Source of the DNA: DATAGF01 sp963834875
Lineage (GTDB): Bacteria > Actinomycetota > Thermoleophilia > Miltoncostaeales > Miltoncostaeaceae
Assembly (NCBI GenBank): GCA_963834875.1
Contig: CAWIDG010000002.1
Location: forward strand, 186,001-250,000
Direction of reading: 5' to 3'
DNA length: 64,000 nucleotides
Shown here: one piece after another, positions 42,089-50,462 of the stretch
How positions within the stretch are numbered: the stretch's first letter is position 1
How the letters are laid out: every line of letters begins with the position of its first letter
Notes under the pieces: model-generated
What the model saw: only the letters and a program-made list of their open reading frames with translations
What the model was told of the DNA's origin: nothing
Databases searched by the model: none
Made by a program: the position numbers and the translations under genes

Positions 42089-42118
42089 AGTATAGGGAGC
42101 CGCGACGACGCGCGTCAA
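42089..42118 (-). promoter_or_regulatory. Promoter of the SAM riboswitch-thrC operon
   Basis: TTGACG (42113-42118) and TATACT (42089-42094) with an 18-base spacer on the minus strand, the best sigma-70-type match in the window. Transcription would start near 42082, the first base of riboswitch helix P1. Confidence 0.85.
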
Positions 42119-42239
42119 TCCGCGCCGCCGGTCAGCGGGCCGCAACGGTCGGCGAGGACCCCTCGGGCCGAGGTGGCGGTGACCGCGCCGGCCGCCCGCT
42201 GTAGCAGGGGTCCGGGTGGCGGCGGGGTATCCCGTTACC

Positions 42240-42865
42240 ATGGCCGCGATGCCGGATCCCCCCGAGGAGACCCCGCAGCCGCCGCCCGCCGAGGGGCCGC
42301 CCGATCCGGCGGCCGGCGCGCCGGCCGAGCCGAACCCCTGGCGGCGCTGGATGCCGCGCCGGCGCCAGGGCGCGGACGAGCCCCCGCCGCCCGAGTCCGC
42401 GCCGAACGGCGACGGCCCGGTCGAGCAGCCGACCGAGGTCATCCCGCCGCCGCCCCGGGCCGAGGGCCCGGCCAAGCTGCGGCGCGAGCGGAAGCGGCTG
42501 CTGGCGAGCCGCGAGGAGGCCGTCTACCACCTCGGCGGCCTGGCGTTCGAGCTCTACCGCCGCGACCAGCTCGGCGAGGAGGTCATGCGCCGCCGCGCCG
42601 GCGAGGTGGCGATGCTCGACGACACCGTCCGGGACATCGACGCCCGCCTCGGCGAGATCGACCGCGAGCGCAAGGACCGCCGCCGGCGCGCCCCGGGCGA
42701 CGACGTCGCCGGTCACTGCCTGGCGTGCCGCGCACCGTTCCGCGCCGAGGGGCGCTTCTGCTGGCAGTGCGGCGCCCGCCTCGTCCCCGCGGCCGACGGC
42801 GACGAGCAGGTCACCGCGACCCTCGCGCCCGCGCCTGAACCCCCTCGCGAGCCGACGAGGCGTGA
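42240..42865 (+). CDS. Proline-rich protein with helical region and C-terminal zinc ribbon
   Basis: About 208 residues. A Pro/Glu-rich N-terminus is followed by a charged helical region (KLRRERKRLLASREEAVYHL, LGEEVMRRRAGEVAMLDDTV) and a zinc ribbon HCLACRAPFRAEGRFCWQCG with two CxxC pairs. ATG 42240 is six bases after TATCCC. The frame as read runs past the expected end; a single indel would use TGA 42863-42865, overlapping the GTG of the next gene. Probably co-expressed with that membrane protein. Function unknown. Confidence 0.7.
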
Positions 42866-43731
42866 GCGAGGAGAAGCGCACGGGCTGGGAGGAGGCCGAC
42901 CGCTGGTTCTCGGACGGCGCGGGGGACGCCGGCGGGGGCCGGGGCGGCGACGAGGGTGACGGCGGCGGGGAGCCGGAGGGCCCGCCCCCCGCCCCGCGCT
43001 GCGAGGTCTGCGGAGCCGAGCTCGAGGCCGACCAGACGTACTGCCTGGAGTGCGGCTCGCCGACGCCGCTGGCGCCCAGGTTGCGCCGGGGCGGCAAGGC
43101 GCTGGCCCTGCTCGTGGGTGCCATGATCGTGCTCGGGGCGGGCGCGGGCGCCCTCGCCTACGCGGTCGCCAACGACGACGAGGACGGGGGTGCGAGCGCC
43201 ACGACCGCGGCCACGGTCACCGTGCCGACCGGCGGCGCGACGGTCGTCCCGCCGCCGCTGACGGGGCCGCTGCCGGCGGACACCTCGTTCACCGCGCCGA
43301 CCGCCCCCACGGCACCGACCGCGCCCACGGCGCCGACCGGCACAGGGGGGACGACGGGCTTCGAGACCGTCACCGGTCCGACGTCGCCCACCGCCCCGGC
43401 CACGACCGGCGAGACCGTCCCGACCGAGCCGGAGCCGGAGCCGACGCCGACTCCCGGCACCGGGTCCTCGGACTGGCCCGCCGGCGAGACCGCCTGGACG
43501 GCGGTCCTCTCGTCGGTGCGCAGCGAGTCCGACGCGCGGGCGGCGAAGTCGCGGGTCGCCGCGTCGGGCCAGCCGGCCGGCGTGCTCCTCTCGTCGGACT
43601 TCCCGGGCCTGCGCCCGGGCTACTGGGTCGTCTTCTCCGGCACCTATCCCGACAGCGCCGCGGCCGCGGCCCAGGCGAGCAGGTTGAGCTCGGACTTCCC
43701 GGATGCGTACGCGCGCAGGATCGAGGGGTGA
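42862..43731 (+). CDS. Zinc-ribbon membrane protein with SPOR-like C-terminal domain
   Basis: 289 residues. An N-terminal zinc ribbon (RCEVCGAELEADQTYCLECG) faces the cytoplasm. One membrane helix follows (KALALLVGAMIVLGAGAGAL), then a Thr/Pro-rich linker with five TAP repeats and a SPOR-type domain (AWTAVLSSVRSESDARAAKS, PGYWVVFSGTYPDSAAAAA). SPOR domains bind denuded peptidoglycan strands at division sites in other bacteria; for this protein that is an inference. It is intact and overlaps both neighbours by four bases. Confidence 0.85.
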   Translation: MSEEKRTGWEEADRWFSDGAGDAGGGRGGDEGDGGGEPEGPPPAPRCEVCGAELEADQTYCLECGSPTPLAPRLRRGGKALALLVGAMIVLGAGAGALAYAVANDDEDGGASATTAATVTVPTGGATVVPPPLTGPLPADTSFTAPTAPTAPTAPTAPTGTGGTTGFETVTGPTSPTAPATTGETVPTEPEPEPTPTPGTGSSDWPAGETAWTAVLSSVRSESDARAAKSRVAASGQPAGVLLSSDFPGLRPGYWVVFSGTYPDSAAAAAQASRLSSDFPDAYARRIEG

Positions 43732-44425
43732 GCGCCGCGGGCCCCGTGATGCTCGTCACCGGCGCCTCGAGCGGCATCGGAGCGGCGACCGCCCGCGCCG
43801 CCTCGGCGGCCGGCTACCGGGTCGCCCTGGCGGCCCGCCGGACGGTGCCCCTGGGCGGCCTCGCCCGCGAGCTCGGGGAGCCCGACCGGGCGCTGGCGAT
43901 GCCCTGCGACGTGACCGAGTGGGAGGACCAGCAGCGGCTGGTCGTCGGCGACCCTCGAGCGCTTCGGCCGCATCGACGTCGCCTTCGCGTGCGCGGGCTT
44001 CGGCGCCAAGCGGGGGTTCCTGCAGGAGTCGCCCGAGCACTGGCGCGAGATGGTGCTGACGAACGTCTACGGCGCCGCCCTGACCATCCGGGCGAGCCTC
44101 GCGGCGCTGCGCGAGAGCCGGGGCCACCTCCTGCTGATCGGGTCGGTCGCGGGCCGCAAGGTCGTGCCGGGGTCGCTCTACTCGTGCACCAAGTGGGCCG
44201 TCACCGCGATGGCGGAGGCCGCCCGCCAGGAGCTCGCACGGGAGCGGCGTCCGCGTGACCCTGCTCTCGCCGGGGACCGTCGAGACGCCCTTCTACGACG
44301 ATCCGGTCGGCGGCGAGCAGCTGACGCCGGAGGACGTCGCCCGGGCGGCGATGTTCGCGCTCGGGCAACCTCCCCACGTCGACGTCAACGAGATCCTGAT
44401 GCGCCCCACCATCCAGGAGTTCTGA
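43728..44425 (+). CDS. Short-chain dehydrogenase/reductase (two frameshifts)
   Basis: About 232 residues. GTG 43728 overlaps the upstream stop (GTGA). Cofactor motif VMLVTGASSGIGAATARAAS; after a shift near 43955 LTNVYGAALTIRASLAALRE, LLLIGSVAGRKVVPGSLYSC with the catalytic YSCTK, and after a shift near 44245 VTLLSPGTVETPFYDDPVGG and MRPTIQEF at the end. The C-terminal pattern is that of the YqjQ/DltE-like SDRs. Substrate unknown. Confidence 0.83.
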
Positions 44426-44431
44426 GCGGGC

Positions 44432-44631
44432 CTACTCGACGACGAAGGTCAGGTTGATGATCGCCTGGAAGCCCTTGATCTCGCCGTCGGCGATGACGAC
44501 CTTCTGCTCCTTGACCCACGCGCCCTCGATGTTGCGGAGGCTCTGCCCGACTTGTTGATGGCCTCCCGGATGGCGTCCTCGAAGCTGTTCGGCGAGATCG
44601 CGCTGAGCTCGATGGTCTTTGCGACGGACAC
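44432..44631 (-). CDS. Dodecin (one frameshift)
   Basis: A flavin-storage protein that forms dodecamers. 66 residues: SVAKTIELSAISPNSFEDAI, then after an indel near 44550 the typical IEGAWVKEQKVVIADGEIKG and FQAIINLTFVVE. The Trp that stacks on the flavin is present. GTG 44631 follows GGAGGG. Confidence 0.92.
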
Positions 44632-44672
44632 CGGTCACCCTCCTCCCCGACGCGCCGCGTCCGGGCTCGCGG

Positions 44673-45782
44673 TCAGGACGAGCCCACGATATCCGGGCGC
44701 GGAGGCCGATGCGCGTGCGGTCGCCCGGCACGATCAGGGTCAGCCTCCCGGCGGCCCGCGCGCTGAGCCGCAGGCGCCCGGCGGCGTCCGAGCGCCCCCG
44801 CGCGACGCGGCGTCCCCGCCCGTCGCGCAGCTCGGCGGCCAGGCGCCCCCCCGCGGGGCCGAGCCGCGCCTCGACGCGCACCCGTCCCCCGGCCCGCCGC
44901 GCCCGCACCCCGGTCGCGCGCGTGGCGCGGAGCACGACGCCGAGGTCGCGCAGCTCGATCGGCCCGCCGCCGGGCCGCGCGTCGAGGCTGAGCGTCGCCA
45001 GGGCGCGCGAGCCGAGCGGCACGACGACGTCGCGCCAGCTCGCGGTCGCGCGGGCGGTCACCCGTCGCCCACCGGCGGCCGCGCGGAGCACGCCGTCGCC
45101 GCGCACCGCCACCAGCAGCCCACGGGAGCCCGGGCCGGGCCGGAACGCCGGCGACGACAGCTCCAGGGGCTCTGAGGCTCGCAGGAGCCGGCGGCCCGGC
45201 CTCCCGGCGACGTCCGGCGCGCCGCGCGCCGTCCAGCCCGGAAGGGGGGCTGTCACAGGCCCGACCCGCAGGACGTCGACGGACGCCCCCAGCGCCGGCA
45301 CCGGGTCGAGCACCACGCGCGCGACCCGGCCCGCCACCGGCCCCGCCGCGACCGCGAGCCGGCGCGCCCGCGGGCCGGGCTCGAGCGTGCCGAGCGGGAT
45401 GTCGGGGCCGCCCTCGGCGGGGCGGGCGCGCACCTCGATGCAGCGCCGACGAGGAGGCGGCGCGCGCCGTGACGGCCAGCGCCTGCGCCCCGGCCGGGAC
45501 TTCGAAGGCCGGCGACACGAGGGTGGTGTTGGCGCTGAGGCGCACGCCCCTGGCCAGGGCCTGCGGCGCCTCCCGCCCCTGGACCGTCCAGCCGGCGAGC
45601 CCGGCGGAGAAGTCGCCGTTCGGCGGTCCGGGCGAGAGCTCCGCGGGCGCGGCCCGCAGCAGCGCCCCCGGTGGCCCGGACACGGCGGGCAGGCCCGCGG
45701 CCGTCGCGGCGGTCAGGGCGAGGGCCGCGAGCGCGAGCGCGGCTGCGGGAGGGCGGACGGGGACTCCTGGGGGGCGGGACAC
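44673..45782 (-). CDS. Secreted protein of unknown function (frameshifted)
   Basis: About 369 residues. The N-terminus is a signal peptide (PAAALALAALALTAATAAG). Then NGDFSAGLAGWTVQGREAPQ, a carbohydrate-binding-like beta-sandwich opening, is followed by two further similar beta-rich segments (WTARGAPDVAGRPGRRLLRA and RATASWRDVVVPLGSRALAT) in a second frame. The last residues return to the first frame. It is Arg/Ala/Gly-rich. No enzyme motif is visible. The start GTG 45782 is 16 bases from the divergent hydantoinase gene. Confidence 0.6.
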   Translation of the reverse strand: MSRPPGVPVRPPAAALALAALALTAATAAGLPAVSGPPGALLRAAPAELSPGPPNGDFSAGLAGWTVQGREAPQALARGVRLSANTTLVSPAFEVPAGAQALAVTARAASSSALHRGARPPRRGRPRHPARHARARPAGAPARGRGGAGGGPGRARGARPGAGAGGVRRRPAGRACDSPPSGLDGARRAGRRREAGPPAPASLRAPGAVVAGVPARPGLPWAAGGGARRRRAPRGRRWATGDRPRDRELARRRRAARLARPGDAQPRRAARRRADRAARPRRRAPRHARDRGAGAAGRGTGARRGAARPRGGAPGRRAARRAGTPRRAGALGRRRAPAAQRAGRREADPDRAGRPHAHRPPRPDIVGSS

Positions 45783-45788
45783 TAGAGT
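45783..45788 (+). promoter_or_regulatory. -10 element of the hydantoinase operon
   Basis: TAGAGT lies nine bases before ATG 45798. Confidence 0.4.
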
Positions 45789-45797
45789 GCGGCGCCG

Positions 45798-47720
45798 ATG
45801 ATAGATGCGCCCTCGTCAGCGCCGGAAGGCGCGCTGGTCGGCGTCGACGTGGGCGGCACGTTCACCGACGCCGCCGTCGTGGCGGGGGGCCGGCTCGTCA
45901 CGGCCAAGGTCCCGACCACGCCCGACGACCAGAGCGAGGGCGTCGTCGCCGCGGTGCTGGCCGCCCTCGACGGGGCGGGCCTGAGCCCGTCCGACGTCGT
46001 CCGCTTCGGCCACGGCATGACCGTCGGGACCAACGCCCTGCTGGAGGGCAAGGGCGCCCGCACCTCGCTGGTCGCGACCGAGGGCTTCGGCGACCTCCTG
46101 GAGCTGCGGCGTCAGACCCGGGCCTCGCTCTACCGCCTCGACGTCCACCACCCTCCCCCGCTGATCCCGCACGATCGCAGCCACGAGGTCGCCGAGCGCT
46201 GCGGGCCGGAGGGGGTGCTGCGCCCGCTCGACCCCGGCTCGCTGGCGCGCGCCGTCGAGGCGGTGCGGGCCGACGGCGCCGAGGCCGTCGCCGTGGGCCT
46301 GTTGTTCTCCTTCGCGCACCCCGGCCACGAGCGGGCGGTGGCCGCGGCGCTGCGCGAGGCCCTGCCCGGCGTCCACGTGAGCGCCTCGAGCGAGGTGCTG
46401 CCCGAGATCAGGGAGTACGAGCGCCTCTCGACCACGGCGGTCAACGCCTACCTGACGCCGGTGCTGCGCAGCTACCTCGAGCGCCTGGGGGAGCGCGCCG
46501 GCGCGGCCGGCCTGCCCGCGCCGGCGATCATGCAGTCGAGCGGCGGGGTGCTGCCGATCGAGTCGTCGGCCGAGCACGCCGCGTGGACGGTGCTGAGCGG
46601 CCCGGCCGGGGGCGTGATCGGCGCCGCCCGCCTCGCCGCGCGCGAGGGCGCGGCGCTGGCCCTGACGTTCGACATGGGGGGCACCTCGTGCGACGTCGCG
46701 CTCGTACGGGACGGGTCCCCCGCGCGCACCAGCGAGACCGTCATCGCAGGGCACCCGCTCCACCTGCCGATGCTCGACGTGGCGACGGTCTCGGCCGGGG
46801 GCGGCAGCATCGCCTGGGCCGACTCCGGCGGCGCGCTGCGCGTGGGTCCCGGGTCGGCGGGCGCGCGCCCCGGCCCGGCGGCGTACGGCCTCGGTGGCAC
46901 CCTCCCGACCGTGACCGACGCCAACGTGGTCCTCGGCCGGCTCCCTGCCGACGCGCCCCTCGGCGGCGCGATCACGCTCGATCCGGCGGCCGCACGGGAG
47001 GCGGTCGGGGCCCTCGCGGGCGAGCTCGGGATGGGGCTGGAGGCCTGCGCCGAGGGGATCCTGGCGGTCGCGGTCCAGGAGATGGTCCGGGCGCTGCGGC
47101 TCGTGAGCGTCGAGCGCGGCGAGGACCCGCGCGAGGCAGCGCTGATCGCCTTCGGCGGCGCCGGGCCCCTGCACGCCTGCGCGGTCGCCGACGAGCTCGG
47201 TGTGAGCCGCGTGGTGGCCCCGCCGGCCGCGGGGGTGCTGGCGGCGCTCGGACTGGTCATGGCCGGCGAGCGGCGCGACTACGTGCAGACGGTGCTGGCG
47301 CGCGTCGATGCCGGCGACGACCTCGCCGCCCTCCTCGCCCCCCTCGCCGCGCGCGCGGCCGACGAGCTGCCCGGCGCGGCCCAGCGGGCCGCCGCCGACT
47401 GCCGCTATGCAGGCCAGAGCCACTCGCTCACGGTCGACTGGGACCCCGGGGCGCCCGAGGCGGCCCTCGCGGACGCCTTCCACGCCGCCCACGAGTCCCG
47501 CTACGGCGACGCCGAGCCCGGGCGTGAGGTCGAGGCCGTCTCGCTGCGCCTGGCGGCCGAGCGGCCCGGGGCGGATCCGGACCTTCCGGCCCGGGAGCTC
47601 GGCCCCCCGGCCCGCGGCCCGGCCGTGATCCCGATGGACGGGGCGACCTGCTGGGTCGCCGAGGGATGGACGGCGCGCGAGGACCCCATCGGCGGGATCC
47701 TGCTGGAGCGGGGCCCCTGA
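45798..47720 (+). CDS. hyuA: Hydantoinase/oxoprolinase subunit A
   Basis: 640 residues, intact. These proteins use ATP to open cyclic amides such as hydantoins or 5-oxoproline, or act as the beta subunit of acetone carboxylases. The N-terminal ATPase-like domain begins VGVDVGGTFTDAAVVAGGRL and includes RFGHGMTVGTNALLEGKGAR. The central domain has TFDMGGTSCDVALVRDG, followed by SAGGGSIAW. The C-terminal part has LIAFGGAGPLHACAVADELG. The substrate is not fixed by the sequence. It ends in TGATG with hyuB. Confidence 0.93.
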   Translation: MIDAPSSAPEGALVGVDVGGTFTDAAVVAGGRLVTAKVPTTPDDQSEGVVAAVLAALDGAGLSPSDVVRFGHGMTVGTNALLEGKGARTSLVATEGFGDLLELRRQTRASLYRLDVHHPPPLIPHDRSHEVAERCGPEGVLRPLDPGSLARAVEAVRADGAEAVAVGLLFSFAHPGHERAVAAALREALPGVHVSASSEVLPEIREYERLSTTAVNAYLTPVLRSYLERLGERAGAAGLPAPAIMQSSGGVLPIESSAEHAAWTVLSGPAGGVIGAARLAAREGAALALTFDMGGTSCDVALVRDGSPARTSETVIAGHPLHLPMLDVATVSAGGGSIAWADSGGALRVGPGSAGARPGPAAYGLGGTLPTVTDANVVLGRLPADAPLGGAITLDPAAAREAVGALAGELGMGLEACAEGILAVAVQEMVRALRLVSVERGEDPREAALIAFGGAGPLHACAVADELGVSRVVAPPAAGVLAALGLVMAGERRDYVQTVLARVDAGDDLAALLAPLAARAADELPGAAQRAAADCRYAGQSHSLTVDWDPGAPEAALADAFHAAHESRYGDAEPGREVEAVSLRLAAERPGADPDLPARELGPPARGPAVIPMDGATCWVAEGWTAREDPIGGILLERGP

Positions 47721-49243
47721 TGGATCCCGTCACCCTCCAGGTGATGGCCAACGCGCTGCGCGCCGTCGCGGAGGAGATGGAGGCGGCGCTCGTGCGCAGC
47801 GCCTTCAGCCCGAACATCAAGGAGCGGCGCGACTGCAGCACGGCGATCTTCGACGCCGGCGGCCGGATGGTGGTGCAGTCCGCGTCGATCCCCGTGCACC
47901 TGGGCGCCATGCCCGAGGCGGTCGACGCGGCGCGCGCCCGCGGCGCGGCCCCCGGCGAGGTCTGGCTCGTCAACGACCCCTACCGGGGGGGGACCCACCT
48001 CCCCGACCTCACGATGATCTCCGCGGTTCCCCTCGACGGGGAGGTCGCCGCCTACGCCGTCACGCGGGCGCACCACGCCGACGTGGGCGGCATGGCGCCC
48101 GGGAGCATGCCCGCCGGCTCGCGGGAGCTGCTGCAGGAGGGCCTGGTGATCCCGCCCGTGCGCCTCGCCGCGGGCGGGGCGCTCGTGGCCGACGTGCTCG
48201 ACATCGTGCTCGCGAACAGCCGCACGCCCGGTGAGCGCGAGGGCGACGTGCGGGCTCAGCTCGCGGCCCACCGGCTGGCCGAGCGCCGGCTCGCGGAGGT
48301 CGGCGCCCGCCACGGCGCCGGGCGGCTCCGCACGGCGTTCGCGGCGCTCCTCGAGTACGCCGAGCGCCGCACCCGCGCGGCCATCGCAGCGATGCCCGAC
48401 GGCCGCTACGAGGCGGCCGAGGCCCTCGAGGGCGACGGCGTGGCCGAGGGCGACCTCTGGATCAGGGTCGCGGCGACGGTCGCGGGCGACGGCCTGACGG
48501 TCAACTTCACCGGCACCGACCCCGCCGGCCCGGGGAACTGCAACTGCCCTCCCGCCGTCACCCGCTCGGCGGTCTACTTCGTGGTCCGCGCGCTCACCGA
48601 CCCCGACATCCCGGCCTCGGCCGGCGCCTTCGCCCCGGTGGAGGTGATCGCCCCGCCCGGCAGCCTGGTCTGCGCGCTCCCGCCCTCCGCCGTCGCCGGC
48701 GGCAACGTCGAGACCTCCAGCCGCATCGTCAACGCGGTGATGTCGGCCCTGGGAGGCGCGGTCGACGTGCCCGCCCAGGGCCAGGGCACCATGAACAACG
48801 TCACCCTCGGCGAGGCGGGCTTCACCTACTACGAGACCATCGGCGGCGGTCAGGGGGCCTCGTCGCGCGCGGACGGGCCCTCCGGCGTCCACGTGGCGAT
48901 GAGCAACACCCTCAACACGCCGGTGGAGGCGCTCGAGGCCGCCTACCCCCTGCGCGTCGCCGCGTACCGGCTGCGGCGCGGGTCGGGCGGCGCCGGGGCC
49001 CATCGCGGGGGCGACGGCGTCGAGCGGCGGCTCGAGGTCCTGGCCGACTGCGACGCCTCGGTCATCGCCGAGCGGCGCCGCCGCGGGCCGGCGGGACGGC
49101 TCGGGGGGGCCGACGGCGCGCCGGGGCGCACGACGCTCAACGGGCGGGAGCTTCCCTCCAAGTGGCGCGGCCGCCTGCGGTCGGGGGACGTGCTCGGGAT
49201 CGAGACGCCGGGTGGCGGGGGGCACGGATCGCCCCCCGCCTGA
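47720..49243 (+). CDS. hyuB: Hydantoinase/oxoprolinase subunit B
   Basis: 507 residues from ATG 47720. Family motifs: SAFSPNIKERRDCSTAIFDA, VNDPYRGGTHLPDLTMISAV, RAHHADVGGMAPGSMPAGSR and GNVETSSRIVNAVMSALG, with the ending GDVLGIETPGGGGHGSPPA. It acts in a complex with HyuA. Overlap of start and stop codons with hyuA suggests equal expression. No transporter or racemase gene is adjacent. Confidence 0.94.
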   Translation: MDPVTLQVMANALRAVAEEMEAALVRSAFSPNIKERRDCSTAIFDAGGRMVVQSASIPVHLGAMPEAVDAARARGAAPGEVWLVNDPYRGGTHLPDLTMISAVPLDGEVAAYAVTRAHHADVGGMAPGSMPAGSRELLQEGLVIPPVRLAAGGALVADVLDIVLANSRTPGEREGDVRAQLAAHRLAERRLAEVGARHGAGRLRTAFAALLEYAERRTRAAIAAMPDGRYEAAEALEGDGVAEGDLWIRVAATVAGDGLTVNFTGTDPAGPGNCNCPPAVTRSAVYFVVRALTDPDIPASAGAFAPVEVIAPPGSLVCALPPSAVAGGNVETSSRIVNAVMSALGGAVDVPAQGQGTMNNVTLGEAGFTYYETIGGGQGASSRADGPSGVHVAMSNTLNTPVEALEAAYPLRVAAYRLRRGSGGAGAHRGGDGVERRLEVLADCDASVIAERRRRGPAGRLGGADGAPGRTTLNGRELPSKWRGRLRSGDVLGIETPGGGGHGSPPA

Positions 49244-49249
49244 CCGGCG

Positions 49250-49561
49250 CTAGCTCGCCAGGCGCGCCGGTCGCCTGGCGCTCACCAGGGTCCAGACGCT
49301 GTGCCCACAGGCGTGGCAGTGGGCGCGGCCCCGGATCCCGGGGCGACGGACGGCGTCGCATTCGAGGCGGTTCGCGCAGCGCAGGTCGTCCCCCCAGGTG
49401 GACGCCCCGCACGCGGGACAGCCTTCCGGCAGGTAGTGCGCGCTCGTCACTCGGACGGCGTCGCGGCATGAGCGGCACGCGTACACCTGGTGCCGAGACA
49501 GCCTGAGGCGGTGCACGTCGGCCCGGGCACGCCCGGCGGCGGTCGCCGGGTAGACGGCCAT
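49250..49561 (-). CDS. Small multi-zinc-ribbon protein
   Basis: 103 residues with several Cys pairs: YACRSCRDAVRVTSAHYLPE, GCPACGASTWGDDLRCANRL and HCHACGHSVWTLV. It is strongly basic at the N-terminus. AAAGGGAGG stands six bases before ATG 49561. A perfect 20-base palindrome at 49577-49596 overlaps the edge of this ribosome site. The role is unknown; a nucleic-acid-binding or redox/metal-sensing protein is possible. Confidence 0.75.
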   Translation of the reverse strand: MAVYPATAAGRARADVHRLRLSRHQVYACRSCRDAVRVTSAHYLPEGCPACGASTWGDDLRCANRLECDAVRRPGIRGRAHCHACGHSVWTLVSARRPARLAS

Positions 49562-49576
49562 CGTGGCCTCCCTTTC

Positions 49577-49596
49577 TTCGTGCCGATCGGCACGAA
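49577..49596. promoter_or_regulatory. Perfect 20-base palindrome upstream of the zinc-ribbon gene
   Basis: TTCGTGCCGA joined to TCGGCACGAA, with no mismatch and no spacer, 16 bases before the start codon at 49561. It suits an operator for a dimeric repressor; as RNA it could also mask the ribosome site. No T-run follows, so a terminator is unlikely. Confidence 0.55.
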
Positions 49597-49663
49597 CTCG
49601 CGGAAGCGCAGCGTACCCCGCCGGCGCCCCGCCGACAACTCGCCGAGGCCGCTCGTACCGTGA

Positions 49664-50413
49664 CTACGGCGTGGCAGCGATCCCGTTGTTGGCGATGTCG
49701 AGCCCGACCAGCACGATCACGTCCACGTCGCCGACCTGGTCGGTCGTGTATCCGTCGAGGGGCGGCGCGCGCGCGATGCCGAGGTCCTTGGCGACGTTCT
49801 GCGCCGCCCTGCGCTGGCCGTCGCTGTACATGACGACCGACTTCTGGCGGTCCGTGTCGCCGTCTGGCGGATTGGCCACGAGCGGGACCTGGTAGCCCTC
49901 GTTCTCCAGCGCGGGGGCGACGATGTCGCCGGCGACCCCGTCGATGCCGCTGGCGTTGAAGACGGCCACGGTGTGGGCGCTCTTGTCGATCGTGGGGACC
50001 TCGTCGGGCACCGCGGCCTGATCGGGCGGCGGCGCGGCGGGCGCGGTCTGGGTCTGCTGGGTCGCCGCCGCGGGACGGCCGGTGTCCGCCGAGGCCGAGC
50101 CGTCGTCGTCGCGGATGAACAGGTACCAGACGCCGCCGACGAGGGCGACGAGCACGAGGGCGCTCACGCCCACCGCCGCGCCGACGCGCAGCTGGCGCTG
50201 GATGTCCGGGCCGCCCGATGAGGGGGCATGGCGGGCCTGGAGGTCGGCGATGCGCTGCAGCGGCGCCTCCACGGCGGAGTCGCCGGTGCGGGCCAGGCGC
50301 TCCTCCAGGCGGCGGATGGCGCGACCCTGCCGGACCGCCGTGACGATGAGGCCGATCGCGGCGAACAGCGCCAGGATGGCCACCGCCGGGACGACGAGAT
50401 CGAGCCACTCCAC
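49664..50413 (-). CDS. LytR C-terminal-domain membrane protein
   Basis: 249 residues, intact. A first helix (WLDLVVPAVAILALFAAIGL) and a coiled region (RAIRRLEERLARTGDSAVEA) precede a second helix (GVSALVLVALVGGVWYLFI). An extracytoplasmic linker leads to a LytR_C domain: VAVFNASGIDGVAGDIVAPA and VDVIVLVGLDIANNGIAA. GTG 50413 is eight bases after TACCCT (50422-50427). It probably works at the cell wall; exact role unknown. Confidence 0.85.
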   Translation of the reverse strand: MEWLDLVVPAVAILALFAAIGLIVTAVRQGRAIRRLEERLARTGDSAVEAPLQRIADLQARHAPSSGGPDIQRQLRVGAAVGVSALVLVALVGGVWYLFIRDDDGSASADTGRPAAATQQTQTAPAAPPPDQAAVPDEVPTIDKSAHTVAVFNASGIDGVAGDIVAPALENEGYQVPLVANPPDGDTDRQKSVVMYSDGQRRAAQNVAKDLGIARAPPLDGYTTDQVGDVDVIVLVGLDIANNGIAATP

Positions 50414-50462
50414 GGGGCGCCAGGGTACCAGGTGTCCCGGTCGCCTCCGGGGCGCCCGGGCG

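Noticed and set aside
43289..43345. Short repeats that might suggest a CRISPR or VNTR
   Set aside because: They are codon repeats for Thr-Ala-Pro in a linker of the SPOR-like protein, in frame and without spacers.
45816..47492. 558-codon minus-strand frame opposite hyuA
   Set aside because: Shadow of an intact, clearly recognisable gene; no motif of its own.
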